From contig CT978603.1 in assembly GCA_000063525.1 (NCBI GenBank), forward strand, positions 367,105-431,104: a stretch of 64,000 bases of DNA, in the 5' to 3' direction. The number at the start of each line of letters is the position of its first letter. Positions within the stretch are counted from its first letter, which is position 1. A model generated the notes under the pieces. It had not been told where the DNA came from and did not search any database. It saw only the letters and a program-made list of their open reading frames with translations. The position numbers and the translations under genes are program-made. This document shows positions 28,063 to 36,831 of the stretch, one piece after another. This stretch comes from Synechococcus sp. RCC307 (GTDB taxonomy: Bacteria; Cyanobacteriota; Cyanobacteriia; PCC-6307; Cyanobiaceae).

Positions 28063-29263
28063 TCACGCTCACGTCTTCCCAGGGCAGGTTCAGGTCGCTG
28101 CGGCCGAAGTGGCCGTAGGCCGCCACTTCGCGGTAGAAGTTTCCTCCCCGCTGTTGGGGCAGGTTGCGCAGCTTGAAGTTTTCGATGATGGCGCCGGGGC
28201 GCAAATCGAAATTGGCGTTGACCAGCTCGGTGAGCTCGTCGTTGCTGTGGCTGCTGGTGCCGAAACTCTCCACCAGGATGCTGACGGGTTTGGCCACGCC
28301 GATTGCGTAGCTGAGTTGCACCTCGGCTTTACGGGCCAGGCCGGCGGCAACCAAGGCTTTGGCCACAAAGCGGGCGGCATAGGCCGCGGAGCGATCCACT
28401 TTGGTGGGGTCTTTGCCGGAGAAGGCGCCGCCGCCGTGGCGCGCGTAGCCGCCGTAGGTGTCAACAATGATCTTGCGGCCGGTTAGGCCGGCATCGCCCT
28501 GGGGACCACCCACCACAAACTTGCCGGTGGGGTTCACCAGGTATTTGGTGGTGTCCTTGCTGGGCTTGAGGCTCAGATCAGCGGTGGCTGGCTCCACCAC
28601 GTGGGTCCAGAGATCTGCGGAGATGCGCTCCCGCAGGCCCTTCTCATCACTTATGCCATCGATCTCAGCAATGTGCTGCGTGGAGATCAAGATCGTGTCG
28701 ATGGCCACCGGTTGGTCGTCTTCATAGACGACGCTCACCTGGGTTTTGCCATCAGGCAGCAGATAGCCAAGAGTGCCGTTGTGACGCACCTCCGCCAAAC
28801 GCCGGGCCAGGCGGTGCGCCAGGCTGATCGGCAGGGGCATCAGCTCTGGAGTCTCGTCACAGGCATAGCCAAACATGATGCCCTGATCGCCCGCGCCCAC
28901 CTTGTCGAGGGGGTCGCCGGCATGGTCATCGGCCTCATCCACGCCCTGGGCAATGTCAGGCGACTGTTGATCGAGGGCCACCAACACAGCGCAGCTGTTG
29001 GCGTCAAAACCACCCGCTTTGGCACTGCTGTATCCGATATCAGCGATCACACCGCGCACCAGGGTGTTGAAGTCCACGCGCGCTGTGGTGGTGACTTCAC
29101 CGGTGATGATGCAGAGGCCTGTGTTGACCACCGTTTCGCAAGCCACGCGGCTGGCTGGATCCTGCGCCAGCAGCGCGTCGAGCACGGCATCACTGACCTG
29201 ATCGCAGATCTTGTCGGGATGTCCCTCGGTGACGGACTCAGAAGTAAAGACGTACCGGGACAT
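28040..29263 (-). CDS. metK: S-adenosylmethionine synthetase
   Basis: Makes SAM from methionine and ATP; 407 residues. [20 protein letters not shown] holds the ATP-binding His; [12 protein letters not shown] and [19 protein letters not shown] are the two PROSITE signatures. It sits in the rpsA-HAD-metK-kinase run, 24 bases after the HAD stop; there is no room for a SAM riboswitch directly upstream. SAM use links it to mtnB/mtnC and prmC elsewhere in the window. Confidence 0.97.
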   Translation of the reverse strand: MSRYVFTSESVTEGHPDKICDQVSDAVLDALLAQDPASRVACETVVNTGLCIITGEVTTTARVDFNTLVRGVIADIGYSSAKAGGFDANSCAVLVALDQQSPDIAQGVDEADDHAGDPLDKVGAGDQGIMFGYACDETPELMPLPISLAHRLARRLAEVRHNGTLGYLLPDGKTQVSVVYEDDQPVAIDTILISTQHIAEIDGISDEKGLRERISADLWTHVVEPATADLSLKPSKDTTKYLVNPTGKFVVGGPQGDAGLTGRKIIVDTYGGYARHGGGAFSGKDPTKVDRSAAYAARFVAKALVAAGLARKAEVQLSYAIGVAKPVSILVESFGTSSHSNDELTELVNANFDLRPGAIIENFKLRNLPQQRGGNFYREVAAYGHFGRSDLNLPWEDVSVIAAKLKG

Positions 29264-29287
29264 GCATAGCCGCTGGGGGCCAGCAGA

Positions 29288-29986
29288 TTACAGGTTTGGG
29301 CTCTGGTCCCAGTTCGCAAATGAGCCATGACTGCCCTCCAGTTTGAAGGGCACCGACCAGCCGCCTGTGAAGGCCAGGCTCCAGGCCAAGCCAGCCCCTT
29401 GGGACATGGCCAGATCATCGGCTGCATCGCCAATCAAGCCGCAGCGCTGGGGCTCGACACCAAGCTCTTGGCATAGCGCCAGGGCCGCAGCTGGATCGGG
29501 CTTGCGGGGGCTGCGCTCAGCGCCATGGACGGCGCAGAAGAGATGGCGCAGGCCATGGGTTTGCAGAAATGCTTCCAGGCTGGGGCCCAGATCGCTGCTG
29601 ATCACAGCGAGCTTCAGCCCTTGCCGGTGCCAGCGCTCCAGCACCGGCTGGAGTCCGGGCAGGGGCGGGGTGGATTGGGCTTTGCTGCCCGCCAGTTGGG
29701 CATCGGCTTGATCGAGTGCCGCTTGGGCCCATTGGCGGGCTTGCCCCCAGCTATGGCCAGCGGCCGCCAGCACTGTGGCGGTGCTGATCAGGTTGTCGTG
29801 GCGGCTGGCGACGGCGGTACTGCCGCTGGGATCAAGCTGGCTGTTGTGCAGCCCGTAGGCCAGCAGCAACGGTTCGGTGATGCCAGGGTCCCCGCTGAGC
29901 TCTGCACAACAAAGCGCCCTGGCCTGGGCCAGGGCGCTGAGGAAACCATCACTGCGGCAGAGGGTGCCGTCCTTGTCGAACAGCAC
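29288..29986 (-). CDS. HAD-superfamily phosphatase
   Basis: HAD hydrolase of about 232 residues: motif I LFDKDGTL, motif II AVISSDLG, motif III Lys in SPRKPDP, motif IV CGLIGDAADDLAMS. With the GTG at 29986 the nucleophile Asp would be residue 4, unusually close to the N-terminus. The frame continues upstream through GAA/ACC/CCC codons into the rpsA stop region, where only CTG or ATT codons could serve, so a non-standard start near 30010-30013 is possible. The substrate is unknown. Confidence 0.85.
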   Translation of the reverse strand: MLFDKDGTLCRSDGFLSALAQARALCCAELSGDPGITEPLLLAYGLHNSQLDPSGSTAVASRHDNLISTATVLAAAGHSWGQARQWAQAALDQADAQLAGSKAQSTPPLPGLQPVLERWHRQGLKLAVISSDLGPSLEAFLQTHGLRHLFCAVHGAERSPRKPDPAAALALCQELGVEPQRCGLIGDAADDLAMSQGAGLAWSLAFTGGWSVPFKLEGSHGSFANWDQSPNL

Positions 29987-30009
29987 TGCCTCGGTGGTGG
30001 GGAGCTGAA

Positions 30010-31113
30010 TCAGCTCATCTCCATGTCCATGCCGTCTTCGTCGGCCTGCTCCATCAGCATTTGCTTGTAGCGAGCAGCCATTTCCTCGGCGTTGTCGAAC
30101 ACCTTCTGGGGGTCGGTGAGCATGTCGCCCGGCTCTGGCTCAAGGGCCTTGGTGGACAGCGAGATGCGGCCGCGCTCGGCGTCGAGGTCGATGATCATCA
30201 CCTTCATCTGATCATTCACGTTGAGAACGCTGTGGGGCGTCTCGATGTGCTCGTGGCTGATCTCGGAGATGTGCAGCAGACCACTGACACCGCCGATGTC
30301 GATGAAGGCGCCGTAAGGCTTGATGCCGCGGACCGTACCCAGCACCACTTCGCCCACTTCGAGGCGATTCATCTTGCGCTCCACCAGGGCGCGGCGATGG
30401 CTGAGCACCAGACGGTTGCGCTCTTCGTCCACCTCGAGGAACTTCAGAGGCAGGAATTCAGCCACCAGCTCCTCTTTGGGCTTGCGGGTGCTGATGTGGC
30501 TGCCAGGGATGAAGCCCCGCAGGCCTTCGACCCGCACCAGGGCACCACCACGGTTGGTGGCAAACACCTCGCTGTAGATCGTGGCGTCTTCTTTTTGCAG
30601 CTGACGCACCCGCTCCCAGGCGCGCTGATATTCGATGCGGCGGATGGACAGGGAGAGCTGGCCGTCCTCGTTCTCCTCGCTGAGGATGAAGAACTCGCGG
30701 GTTTCGCCGGGCTCGAGAACGTCTTCGAGGGTTTCAACCCGGTTGATCGACACCTCGGGCAGAGGCATGAAGGCGGCCGTCTTGGCGCCGATGTCGATCA
30801 GAGCACCTTTGGGCTCCAGGTTGAACACGGTGCCGTTAACAACGTCACCGGGTTTGAAGTGATAGTCGTACTTGCTGAGAAGGGATGTGAAGTCCTCCAG
30901 CGTGAAGCCAACGTCTTCGTTGTTGGCACTGGGAGTGCGCTGGCCGTCATCAGCACTGGGCACCTCCTCAGGGATGTCATCAGCCATGTCCTGGGCCATG
31001 GCATCCAGGCTTTGCTCCACATCCAGCAGGTTCTCTGCCTGCTCAGTTGCGGTGCTCTCCAGTTCCGGCTGCTCTACAGCGCTGGACTCAGAAGAGGAGG
31101 GGGTCACGGTCAT
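30010..31113 (-). CDS. rpsA: 30S ribosomal protein S1
   Basis: 367 residues with three S1 RNA-binding domains (about residues 83-155, 170-240 and 255-325; GDVVNGTVFNLEPKGALIDI, then GALVRVEGLRGFIPGS and GEVVLGTVRGIKPYGAFIDI). The acidic, low-complexity N-terminus (residues 1-75, Glu/Asp/Ser-rich) precedes the first domain and the tail is Met/Glu/Asp-rich. Three domains are usual for cyanobacteria and chloroplasts versus six in E. coli. ATG at 31113 (MTVTPSSSES) is preferred over one eight codons earlier. Confidence 0.95.
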   Translation of the reverse strand: MTVTPSSSESSAVEQPELESTATEQAENLLDVEQSLDAMAQDMADDIPEEVPSADDGQRTPSANNEDVGFTLEDFTSLLSKYDYHFKPGDVVNGTVFNLEPKGALIDIGAKTAAFMPLPEVSINRVETLEDVLEPGETREFFILSEENEDGQLSLSIRRIEYQRAWERVRQLQKEDATIYSEVFATNRGGALVRVEGLRGFIPGSHISTRKPKEELVAEFLPLKFLEVDEERNRLVLSHRRALVERKMNRLEVGEVVLGTVRGIKPYGAFIDIGGVSGLLHISEISHEHIETPHSVLNVNDQMKVMIIDLDAERGRISLSTKALEPEPGDMLTDPQKVFDNAEEMAARYKQMLMEQADEDGMDMEMS

Positions 31114-31205
31114 GGAGGAGGTGCGGCGGCCTGCCAAGCAGCAGGGCGAATGGAATGGTTGACGCGATCAGCTCCGCCGAAGCCACACGTCGATCGACCA
31201 CGCTA

Positions 31206-31691
31206 TCAGCTGATCTTCGCGAGTTGGCGCTTGACCTGATTGCGTTGCCGCAAGGCATCCAGCGTGGTGATGAAGTCACTGATGCCGCTGAATTTGCCGT
31301 AGACCGAAGCAAAACGGACATAGGCCACCTCGCTGAGGTCGCCGAGTTCTTCGAGCACCAAATCACCCAACTGCTGGCTGGTGATTTCTTTTTGGTTGCG
31401 CTGCTGAAGTTGCAGCTCGATCTCTTCAACGAGCAGCTCGAGGCGATTGGTTTCCAGCCCCGTTTTTTCGCAAGCGCGAACCAGGCCCGTCAACAATTTG
31501 CTGCGACTGAATGTCTCCCTGGTGCCGCTGCGTTTGACCACGGTGATGGTCATGGTTTCCACCCGCTCATAGGTGGTGAACCGAAACTCACAATTCAGAC
31601 ATTCGCGGCGCCGGCGCACACTCTTCCCTGAATCAGCTGCCCGTGATTCGAGCACCCGACTGTCGGTGTGTTGGCAGGACGGACACTGCAA
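31206..31691 (-). CDS. nrdR: Transcriptional repressor NrdR
   Basis: Represses ribonucleotide reductase genes according to ATP/dATP level. 161 residues: an N-terminal zinc ribbon ([17 protein letters not shown] ... [13 protein letters not shown]) and an ATP-cone domain starting [19 protein letters not shown]. Lies between the psbB-psbT terminator and rpsA; 92 bases separate it from rpsA. Confidence 0.95.
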   Translation of the reverse strand: MQCPSCQHTDSRVLESRAADSGKSVRRRRECLNCEFRFTTYERVETMTITVVKRSGTRETFSRSKLLTGLVRACEKTGLETNRLELLVEEIELQLQQRNQKEITSQQLGDLVLEELGDLSEVAYVRFASVYGKFSGISDFITTLDALRQRNQVKRQLAKIS

Positions 31692-31834
31692 AGGCTGGCT
31701 ATTTACCGCTGTCAGAGTGTAGTCAGCCTGTCGCCCTTTGAGAAGCCCTGGCCTGCCATGGGTCTCGCCCGAGCCTGGGCCGGCTTCCTTTCAAGGCCAT
31801 GAGACTGGCGCTTATGCATTGCAGCCCTGAGACG

Positions 31835-31860
31835 AAAAAACCCCCGCCGAAGCGGGGGTT
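31835..31860 (-). terminator. Rho-independent terminator of psbB-psbT
   Basis: Read on the minus strand: stem CCCCCGC / GCGGGGG with a TTCG tetraloop, then six T. It lies just after the psbT stop and before nrdR, closing the psbB-psbT operon. Confidence 0.88.
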
Positions 31861-31868
31861 TGAAGGGG

Positions 31869-31964
31869 TCACTTGCCGATCTTGGGGGGATCCCTCAAGG
31901 CGATGGCAAAGAACAAAGTGCCAATTGAGAAGGCAAGGATGAGGATGTAAGCAAAGCTTTCCAT
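31869..31964 (-). CDS. psbT: Photosystem II protein PsbT
   Basis: 31-residue single-helix PSII subunit located at the dimer interface. Sequence begins [19 protein letters not shown] and ends [10 protein letters not shown], the conserved PsbT pattern. A good ribosome-binding site (GGAGGAAAT) lies eight bases before the ATG. It follows psbB by 21 bases and is cotranscribed with it. Confidence 0.97.
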   Translation of the reverse strand: MESFAYILILAFSIGTLFFAIALRDPPKIGK

Positions 31965-31985
31965 CGGTTATTTCCTCCGGAAGGG

Positions 31986-33545
31986 TCAGCTGAGGGGTGT
32001 GCCAGCGGGGGGCACGTAGCCCTCCGGCAGACGACGGGTGGATTTGTCTCCGAGCTTTTGGAACAGGCCGAATTCAACCTGTTCGCCGAGGTCGGGGTCA
32101 ATTCCAGCGAACACATCGCGGTAGAGGGTGCGAGCACCGTGCCAGATGTGGCCGAAGAAGAACAGCAGGGCGAAGGTGGCGTGGCCGAAGGTGAACCAGC
32201 CGCGCGGTGAACTGCGGAAGGTGCCGTCGGAGTTGTAGGTCTCGCGGTCGAAGTTGAAGGCTTCACCCAGCTGGGCTTTCCGGGCCAAACGCTTCACATC
32301 AGCAGGGTCAGTGAAGGTTTGTCCGGCCAGCTCGCCGCCAAAAACAGTCGCGGTGACGCCGGTTTGTTCGAAGGAGTACTTCGCTTCGGCGCGGCGGAAG
32401 GGGATGTCAGCGCGAACGATGCCGTCCTTGTCTTCGAGCACCACAGGGAAGTTCTCGAAGAAGTTGGGCAGGCGGCGCACCTGCAGATCACGGCCGTCTT
32501 TGTCCGTGAAAGCAATGTGGCCAATCCAGCCGGTCGGCAAACCATCGCCGTTCACCATCGGACCAACACGGAACAGGCCGCCCTTGGCGGGGCTGTTGCC
32601 GACATAGTCGTAGAAGGCGAGCTTTTCAGGGATCGCGGCGTAAGCCTCCTCAGCTGAGGCGCCTTCGGCAATCGCGCCCTGAGCGCGGCGTGCAATCTCT
32701 TGCTTGAAGTAGTCCTGGTCCCACTGGTAGCGGGTGGGGCCAAATAGTTCGATCGGAGTCGCAGCAGCTCCGTACCACATGGTTCCGGCCACGATGAAGG
32801 CGGCAAAGAACACAGCAGCGATGGCGCTGGCGAGCACCGTCTCGATGTTGCCCATGCGCAGAGCCTTGTAGAGACGCTCAGGCGGGCGGGTGGTGATGTG
32901 GAAGATGCCCGCAATGATGCCGACGATGCCAGCAGCGATGTGGTGGGCAACGATTCCACCGGGGTTGAAGGGGTTGAACCCTTCTGGGCCCCAAGCGGGT
33001 TGAACCTTCTCGAGGTGGCCCGTAATGCCATAGGGGTCACTGACCCACATGCCCGGGCCAAAGACACCGGTCAAGTGGAAAGCGCCAAAGCCGAAGCAGC
33101 CCAGGCCGGCGAGCAGCAGGTGAATACCAAAGATCTTGGGCAGGTCGAGGGCAGGCTCACCCGTGCGGGGGGCTTGCCAGATCTCCAGGTCCCAATAGGT
33201 CCAATGCCAGATGGCCGCTAAGAACAGCAGGCCACTGAACACGATGTGGGCGGCAGCAACGCCTTCGAAGCTCCAGAAACCCGGTTCCACGCCAGTGGCC
33301 CCGGTGATGCTCCAGCCACCCCAGCTATCGGTCACGCCCAGGCGGGCCATGAAGGGCATCACGAACATGCCCTGACGCCACATGGGGTTCAGGACAGCGT
33401 CTGAGGGGTCAAAAATGGCGAGCTCATACAGAGCCATCGAGCCGGCCCAGCCGGCAACCAGGGCGGTGTGCATCAGGTGCACAGCCAGAAGGCGGCCCGG
33501 GTCGTTGATGACAACGGTATGAACCCTGTACCAGGGCAATCCCAT
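31986..33545 (-). CDS. psbB: Photosystem II CP47 chlorophyll-binding protein
   Basis: Core antenna of photosystem II in the thylakoid membrane, 519 residues. N-terminus [19 protein letters not shown]; six helices with paired chlorophyll-ligating His (e.g. [46 protein letters not shown]) and a large lumenal loop before the last helix ([20 protein letters not shown]). Full length for the family. Divergent from the ferredoxin gene over 199 bases that hold both promoters. Confidence 0.98.
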   Translation of the reverse strand: MGLPWYRVHTVVINDPGRLLAVHLMHTALVAGWAGSMALYELAIFDPSDAVLNPMWRQGMFVMPFMARLGVTDSWGGWSITGATGVEPGFWSFEGVAAAHIVFSGLLFLAAIWHWTYWDLEIWQAPRTGEPALDLPKIFGIHLLLAGLGCFGFGAFHLTGVFGPGMWVSDPYGITGHLEKVQPAWGPEGFNPFNPGGIVAHHIAAGIVGIIAGIFHITTRPPERLYKALRMGNIETVLASAIAAVFFAAFIVAGTMWYGAAATPIELFGPTRYQWDQDYFKQEIARRAQGAIAEGASAEEAYAAIPEKLAFYDYVGNSPAKGGLFRVGPMVNGDGLPTGWIGHIAFTDKDGRDLQVRRLPNFFENFPVVLEDKDGIVRADIPFRRAEAKYSFEQTGVTATVFGGELAGQTFTDPADVKRLARKAQLGEAFNFDRETYNSDGTFRSSPRGWFTFGHATFALLFFFGHIWHGARTLYRDVFAGIDPDLGEQVEFGLFQKLGDKSTRRLPEGYVPPAGTPLS

Positions 33546-33744
33546 GGGTTCGGCGCAGTAAAACGAGACGGAAGCTCCGCAGCGAGTGCAGAGGTCGCAC
33601 GATCGTAAGGGGTTTCAGCCGCAGAGCGGTTTGAGGTTTCAAAGGGAAACAGTCATCTGCCCCTGGATCGGAGGGCTGATTGCCTCTTGGTGTCACAAAA
33701 CGCAAACTCCCGCCTGCAGAATGCAGCGTCTTTGGGAGCGGCCC

Positions 33745-34185
33745 ATGCCGGTGGTGCGGTTTGTGCGGGAGGGGCGAGAGGTGTTGTGTCCCCCTGGAAC
33801 CAATTTGCGGGAGCTGGCCCTTCAAGAAGGTGTTGAGCTCTATGGATTGAAGGGTCGGCTGGGTAATTGCGGCGGCTGCGGCCAATGCATCACCTGCTTC
33901 GTTGAAGTTGTGGCCGAGCGCAAAGAGGGCGCGTTAACGCCACTGACGCCGGTCGAGCAGCAGAAGTTGCGGCGTCGCCCGGAGTCGTGGCGTTTGGCGT
34001 GTCAGGCCTTGGTGCAGGAATCGGTGGCGGTGCTCACGCGTCCGCAGGCTGGCCGCGACGCGCAAAAACAAGCGATTGCTGCAGCCCAAGCCGAGCCATT
34101 GCCTGAGGGCCGGATGCCTGAGCCCGACCCCGAAGAGGGTGCTGACGATGAGGTGGATAGCGGGGCTGAGAGCGACGAGCTGTGA
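33745..34185 (+). CDS. [2Fe-2S] ferredoxin with acidic C-terminal extension
   Basis: 146 residues. The cluster loop NCGGCGQCITC gives Cys42, Cys48 and Cys51, with a fourth at Cys86 (LACQ): the C-x5-C-x2-C spacing is adrenodoxin-like rather than the C-x4-C-x2-C of photosynthetic PetF. An additional Cys45 lies in the loop. After residue 90 the chain is an Ala/Glu/Asp-rich tail of about 55 residues (PEPDPEEGADDEVDSGAESD), likely disordered. Conserved in position beside psbB and psbM; the electron partner is unknown. ATG 33745 preferred; ATG 33721 also in frame. Confidence 0.9.
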   Translation: MPVVRFVREGREVLCPPGTNLRELALQEGVELYGLKGRLGNCGGCGQCITCFVEVVAERKEGALTPLTPVEQQKLRRRPESWRLACQALVQESVAVLTRPQAGRDAQKQAIAAAQAEPLPEGRMPEPDPEEGADDEVDSGAESDEL

Positions 34186-34194
34186 ACCCAGGCT

Positions 34195-34236
34195 GAGGAG
34201 GCCCCAACGGCGGTGATACCCTCCCGGGGTCTCCTC
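34195..34236 (+). promoter_or_regulatory. Long hairpin in the psbM leader
   Basis: GAGGAGGCCCC (34195-34205) pairs with GGGGTCTCCTC (34226-34236) over 11 pairs, one of them G-U, with a 20-base loop. The 3' arm ends eight bases before the psbM ATG. No T-run follows, so it is not a standard terminator for the ferredoxin gene; it may protect the mRNA end or influence psbM translation. Confidence 0.55.
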
Positions 34237-34244
34237 CAGTGGTC

Positions 34245-34349
34245 ATGGAAACCAACGATCTCGGCTTTGTGGCCACCTTGCTGTTCGTGTTGGTTCCCGC
34301 CATCTTTTTGATCATCCTTTACATCCAGACCAACAGCCGAGAGGGTTGA
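34245..34349 (+). CDS. psbM: Photosystem II protein PsbM
   Basis: 34-residue single-helix subunit at the PSII dimer interface: begins [20 protein letters not shown] and ends in [11 protein letters not shown]. Full length and colinear with the family. It lies 59 bases after the ferredoxin stop and only 12 bases from the convergent universal-stress-protein stop. No strong Shine-Dalgarno sequence precedes the ATG; the leader is mostly hairpin. Confidence 0.97.
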   Translation: METNDLGFVATLLFVLVPAIFLIILYIQTNSREG

Positions 34350-34361
34350 TCTGGGCTGGCG

Positions 34362-35207
34362 TTAGCGGGATTCCGGTTCCCGTACCAGCAACACCGGGGC
34401 GGGAGCATGCACCCGCACAAAATCACTGACGGATCCACCTAGCAAACGGTCGAGATCGACCAAGCCGCGCGCGACCAGAGGGCGCCGGTCTTGGGAGGCG
34501 ATCACCACCATGTCGGCATTGAGCTCTTCGGCGGCTGCGCAAAGCCCCCTGGCGATATCTCCAGTCCGGTGCACCGTTTGCAAGTCCACGCCGAATTGGC
34601 GGGCCCGCTGTTTGGCTTTTTCCAGCAGGCTGTCACTAGGGCTGTTGCCGCTGCGGGATGGAGCCAGGTCGTGGTGACTGACGTGAACGCCATGGAGCAC
34701 GCAGCCGGGAATGCTCTTGGCGAGCTCGCAAGCCAGCTTGAGGGCGTCATCGCCGACGCCGGTGCCGTCAATCCCCACCATCAAACGATTGATGTGGCGC
34801 ACATAGAGGTCGTCGCGCACCAGCAGCATCGGGCGCGTCGAGAGTTGGAAGACGTATTGGCTGGTGCTATTGGCCAAGATCGATTGCAGCCGGCCAAGGC
34901 CGCGTGACCCCATCACGATCAGGTCGGCATCGAGTTCGTCGGCGACCTTGAGCACGGTTTGTTTGGTATCGCCCTGGCGCAAGATCGTGTTCACCTCACC
35001 GGGGTTGAGGCCAAGCCGTTGAACGGCTTCGGCCAGCAGGGCGCCACCCTCTTTCCAATGCTCCTGAAGATTGCTGCTGTTTTGGTCGGAGACCACGTGC
35101 AACAGGTTGAGCCGCGTGCTGGCAAAACCGGGGATATCGCGGAGCATGCGAATCATTTCTTCCACATGCCCCTTGCCAGAGTCGGCGATCAACAGGTTGC
35201 GGAACAT
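34362..35207 (-). CDS. Tandem universal stress protein (UspA)
   Basis: 281 residues with two USP domains (about 1-135 and 140-281). ATP-binding G-2x-G-9x-G(S/T) is present in domain 1 (VMGSRGLGRLQSILANSTSQ) and altered in domain 2 (VIASQDRRPLVARGLVDLDR ... GGSVSDFV). The start is the ATG at 35207 (MFRNLLIADSG). Tandem USP proteins are often linked to stress or growth arrest; no direct clue here. Confidence 0.9.
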   Translation of the reverse strand: MFRNLLIADSGKGHVEEMIRMLRDIPGFASTRLNLLHVVSDQNSSNLQEHWKEGGALLAEAVQRLGLNPGEVNTILRQGDTKQTVLKVADELDADLIVMGSRGLGRLQSILANSTSQYVFQLSTRPMLLVRDDLYVRHINRLMVGIDGTGVGDDALKLACELAKSIPGCVLHGVHVSHHDLAPSRSGNSPSDSLLEKAKQRARQFGVDLQTVHRTGDIARGLCAAAEELNADMVVIASQDRRPLVARGLVDLDRLLGGSVSDFVRVHAPAPVLLVREPESR

Positions 35208-35263
35208 CAGTGTCTGGAGCTCGTAGCGGCAGCCTATGGCGAGCAATTGAGCTGGGCTAGGGA

Positions 35264-35707
35264 ATGGCTGGGGATGTAACGCGCTTGCCGTGGGTCTGTC
35301 GCAAACAGGTGCTGCCGCAAGACGCCGACCATGCCGGGGTGCTTTGGCATGGGTCCTATGTGGCCTGGCTTGAGGAGGCGAGGGTTCTGGCCTTGGCCGA
35401 GGCCGGTTTGGCCTATGCCGAGCTTTCGGCCCAGGGGTTGGAATTGATGGTGGTCGATTTGCAGATCCGCTATCTGCAGGCGTTGGCCCATGGAGAAGCG
35501 GTGGAGTTGCACAGCTGGTTGCAGCCCCACAGCGGTGTGCGCCTGCCGTTGCTGACGCGCTTCATCCAGGGCGATGGGGCTGTGGCTGCTGAGGCGATCG
35601 TCACCTTGGCGCTGGTGGATCGCCGGCGCGGACGGCTGCAACGCCAGCGCCCGCCAGAGCTGGAGGCGGCGTTGAAGCAGTTGGCGGCGGGCCCTGTGGC
35701 AGGCTGA
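35264..35707 (+). CDS. Hotdog-fold acyl-CoA thioesterase (4HBT family)
   Basis: 147 residues with the catalytic motif DADHAGVLWHGSYVAWLEEAR (Asp21-x2-His... arrangement of 4-hydroxybenzoyl-CoA thioesterases). In cyanobacteria members of this family hydrolyse 1,4-dihydroxy-2-naphthoyl-CoA for phylloquinone; that assignment is plausible but not proven. ATG start 35264; followed 24 bases later by dprA on the same strand. Confidence 0.85.
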   Translation: MAGDVTRLPWVCRKQVLPQDADHAGVLWHGSYVAWLEEARVLALAEAGLAYAELSAQGLELMVVDLQIRYLQALAHGEAVELHSWLQPHSGVRLPLLTRFIQGDGAVAAEAIVTLALVDRRRGRLQRQRPPELEAALKQLAAGPVAG

Positions 35708-35731
35708 TAATACAAATGAACTAATAGCTAG

Positions 35732-36826
35732 GTGATTGTTGGGCGCAGGAGTTGGTGGTGGACCTGGCTTCAGGTCCCTGGTGTTGGGATCAGCCGGATC
35801 AAGCAGCTGGAGCAGGCCTTTGGCAGCTTGCAAGCGGCGTGGTGGGCGCCTGCTGAGCAGCTGTTGGCGTTGCCAGGCGTGGGGCCATCGCTGCTGGCAG
35901 GCCGTGATCAGCTGCAGCAGCGGGCTTCAGCGCTGCCCTTGCCAGTGCCGCCCAAGGTGTTGCTGCCCAGCGATTTAGCCATGCCACCGGCACTAATGGC
36001 GCTGCCGCAGCCGCCCGCAGCGCTGTTTTGGTGCGGTCGCGGCGCGCTATGGCCGTTGCTGCGCCGCCAGCAGGCCATTGCCGTGATTGGTAGCCGCCGG
36101 GCTTCTCCCTATGGCTGCCGCTGGGCGCAGCAGTTGGGCGTTGCCCTGGCTGCTGCGGGCTGGCCGGTGATCAGTGGGCTGGCGGAAGGCGTTGATGCTC
36201 AGGCCCACCAGGGCTGTTTAGAGGCTGGGGGCACGCCCATTGCCGTACTGGGCACCTCGCTGGAGCGGGTCTATCCGCGCCATCACCAGCGGCTTCAAAG
36301 CCAGGTGGGTAGGCGGGGTTTGTTGATCTCCGAGCAAGCGCCAGGGGCTCCTGGATTGCGGGGCGCGTTTGCCAAAAGGAATCGCTTGTTGGTGGCGATG
36401 GCCCAAGCCGTGGTGTTGGTGGAGTGCCCGCAGCGCAGTGGTGCCCTCTTGGCGGCCCAGATCGCCTGGTCGCTGCAGCGGCCGCTTTGGGTGGTGCCTG
36501 CTGATAGTGATCGCGCATCGGCTGCTGGCAGCAATGGCTGGCTCAACCAAGGGGCGACCGCCCTGCTCGATCCCACTCAACTTGTGGAGGCCTTGGGCCC
36601 AGGTCCGTTGCAGCCGCTGGCGCTGCCGCAGCGGCCAGACCCATCACCGCTGCTGAGCGCCTTGGGTTCGGGAGCCAGTTTTGAGGCGCTGCAACGGCGA
36701 TTGCACCTCTCCCCAGGAGCCTTGGCGCAGCAACTGCTGCACCATCAGCAGCAGGGCTGGATTGAAGCTCTGCCTGGGTTGTGCTGGCGTCCGCGTCACA
36801 CTGAGATTGATCTGCCTGTGGCCTAG
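35732..36826 (+). CDS. dprA: DNA processing protein DprA
   Basis: Loads RecA on incoming single-stranded DNA during natural transformation. 364 residues with a helix-hairpin-helix-like N-terminus (QVPGVGISRIKQLEQAFGS, LLALPGVGPSLLAG), a Rossmann core (VIGSRRASPYGCRWAQQLG, ISGLAEGVDAQAHQGCLEAG, ERVYPRHHQ, SEQAPGAPGLRGAFAKRNR) and a C-terminal winged-helix (LHLSPGALAQQLLHHQQQGW). GTG start. Heads the dprA-prmC-sua5 unit. Confidence 0.95.
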   Translation: MIVGRRSWWWTWLQVPGVGISRIKQLEQAFGSLQAAWWAPAEQLLALPGVGPSLLAGRDQLQQRASALPLPVPPKVLLPSDLAMPPALMALPQPPAALFWCGRGALWPLLRRQQAIAVIGSRRASPYGCRWAQQLGVALAAAGWPVISGLAEGVDAQAHQGCLEAGGTPIAVLGTSLERVYPRHHQRLQSQVGRRGLLISEQAPGAPGLRGAFAKRNRLLVAMAQAVVLVECPQRSGALLAAQIAWSLQRPLWVVPADSDRASAAGSNGWLNQGATALLDPTQLVEALGPGPLQPLALPQRPDPSPLLSALGSGASFEALQRRLHLSPGALAQQLLHHQQQGWIEALPGLCWRPRHTEIDLPVA

Positions 36827-36831
36827 CAGCC

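Noticed and set aside
27990-29300. SAM riboswitch for metK
   Set aside because: Only 24 bases separate metK from the upstream HAD gene; no room for the aptamer.
30061-31239. Long open frame (392 codons) on the plus strand opposite rpsA
   Set aside because: It is the antisense of a well-supported ribosomal protein gene; the residue composition (His/Gln/Asp-rich) is what strong codon bias on the other strand produces.
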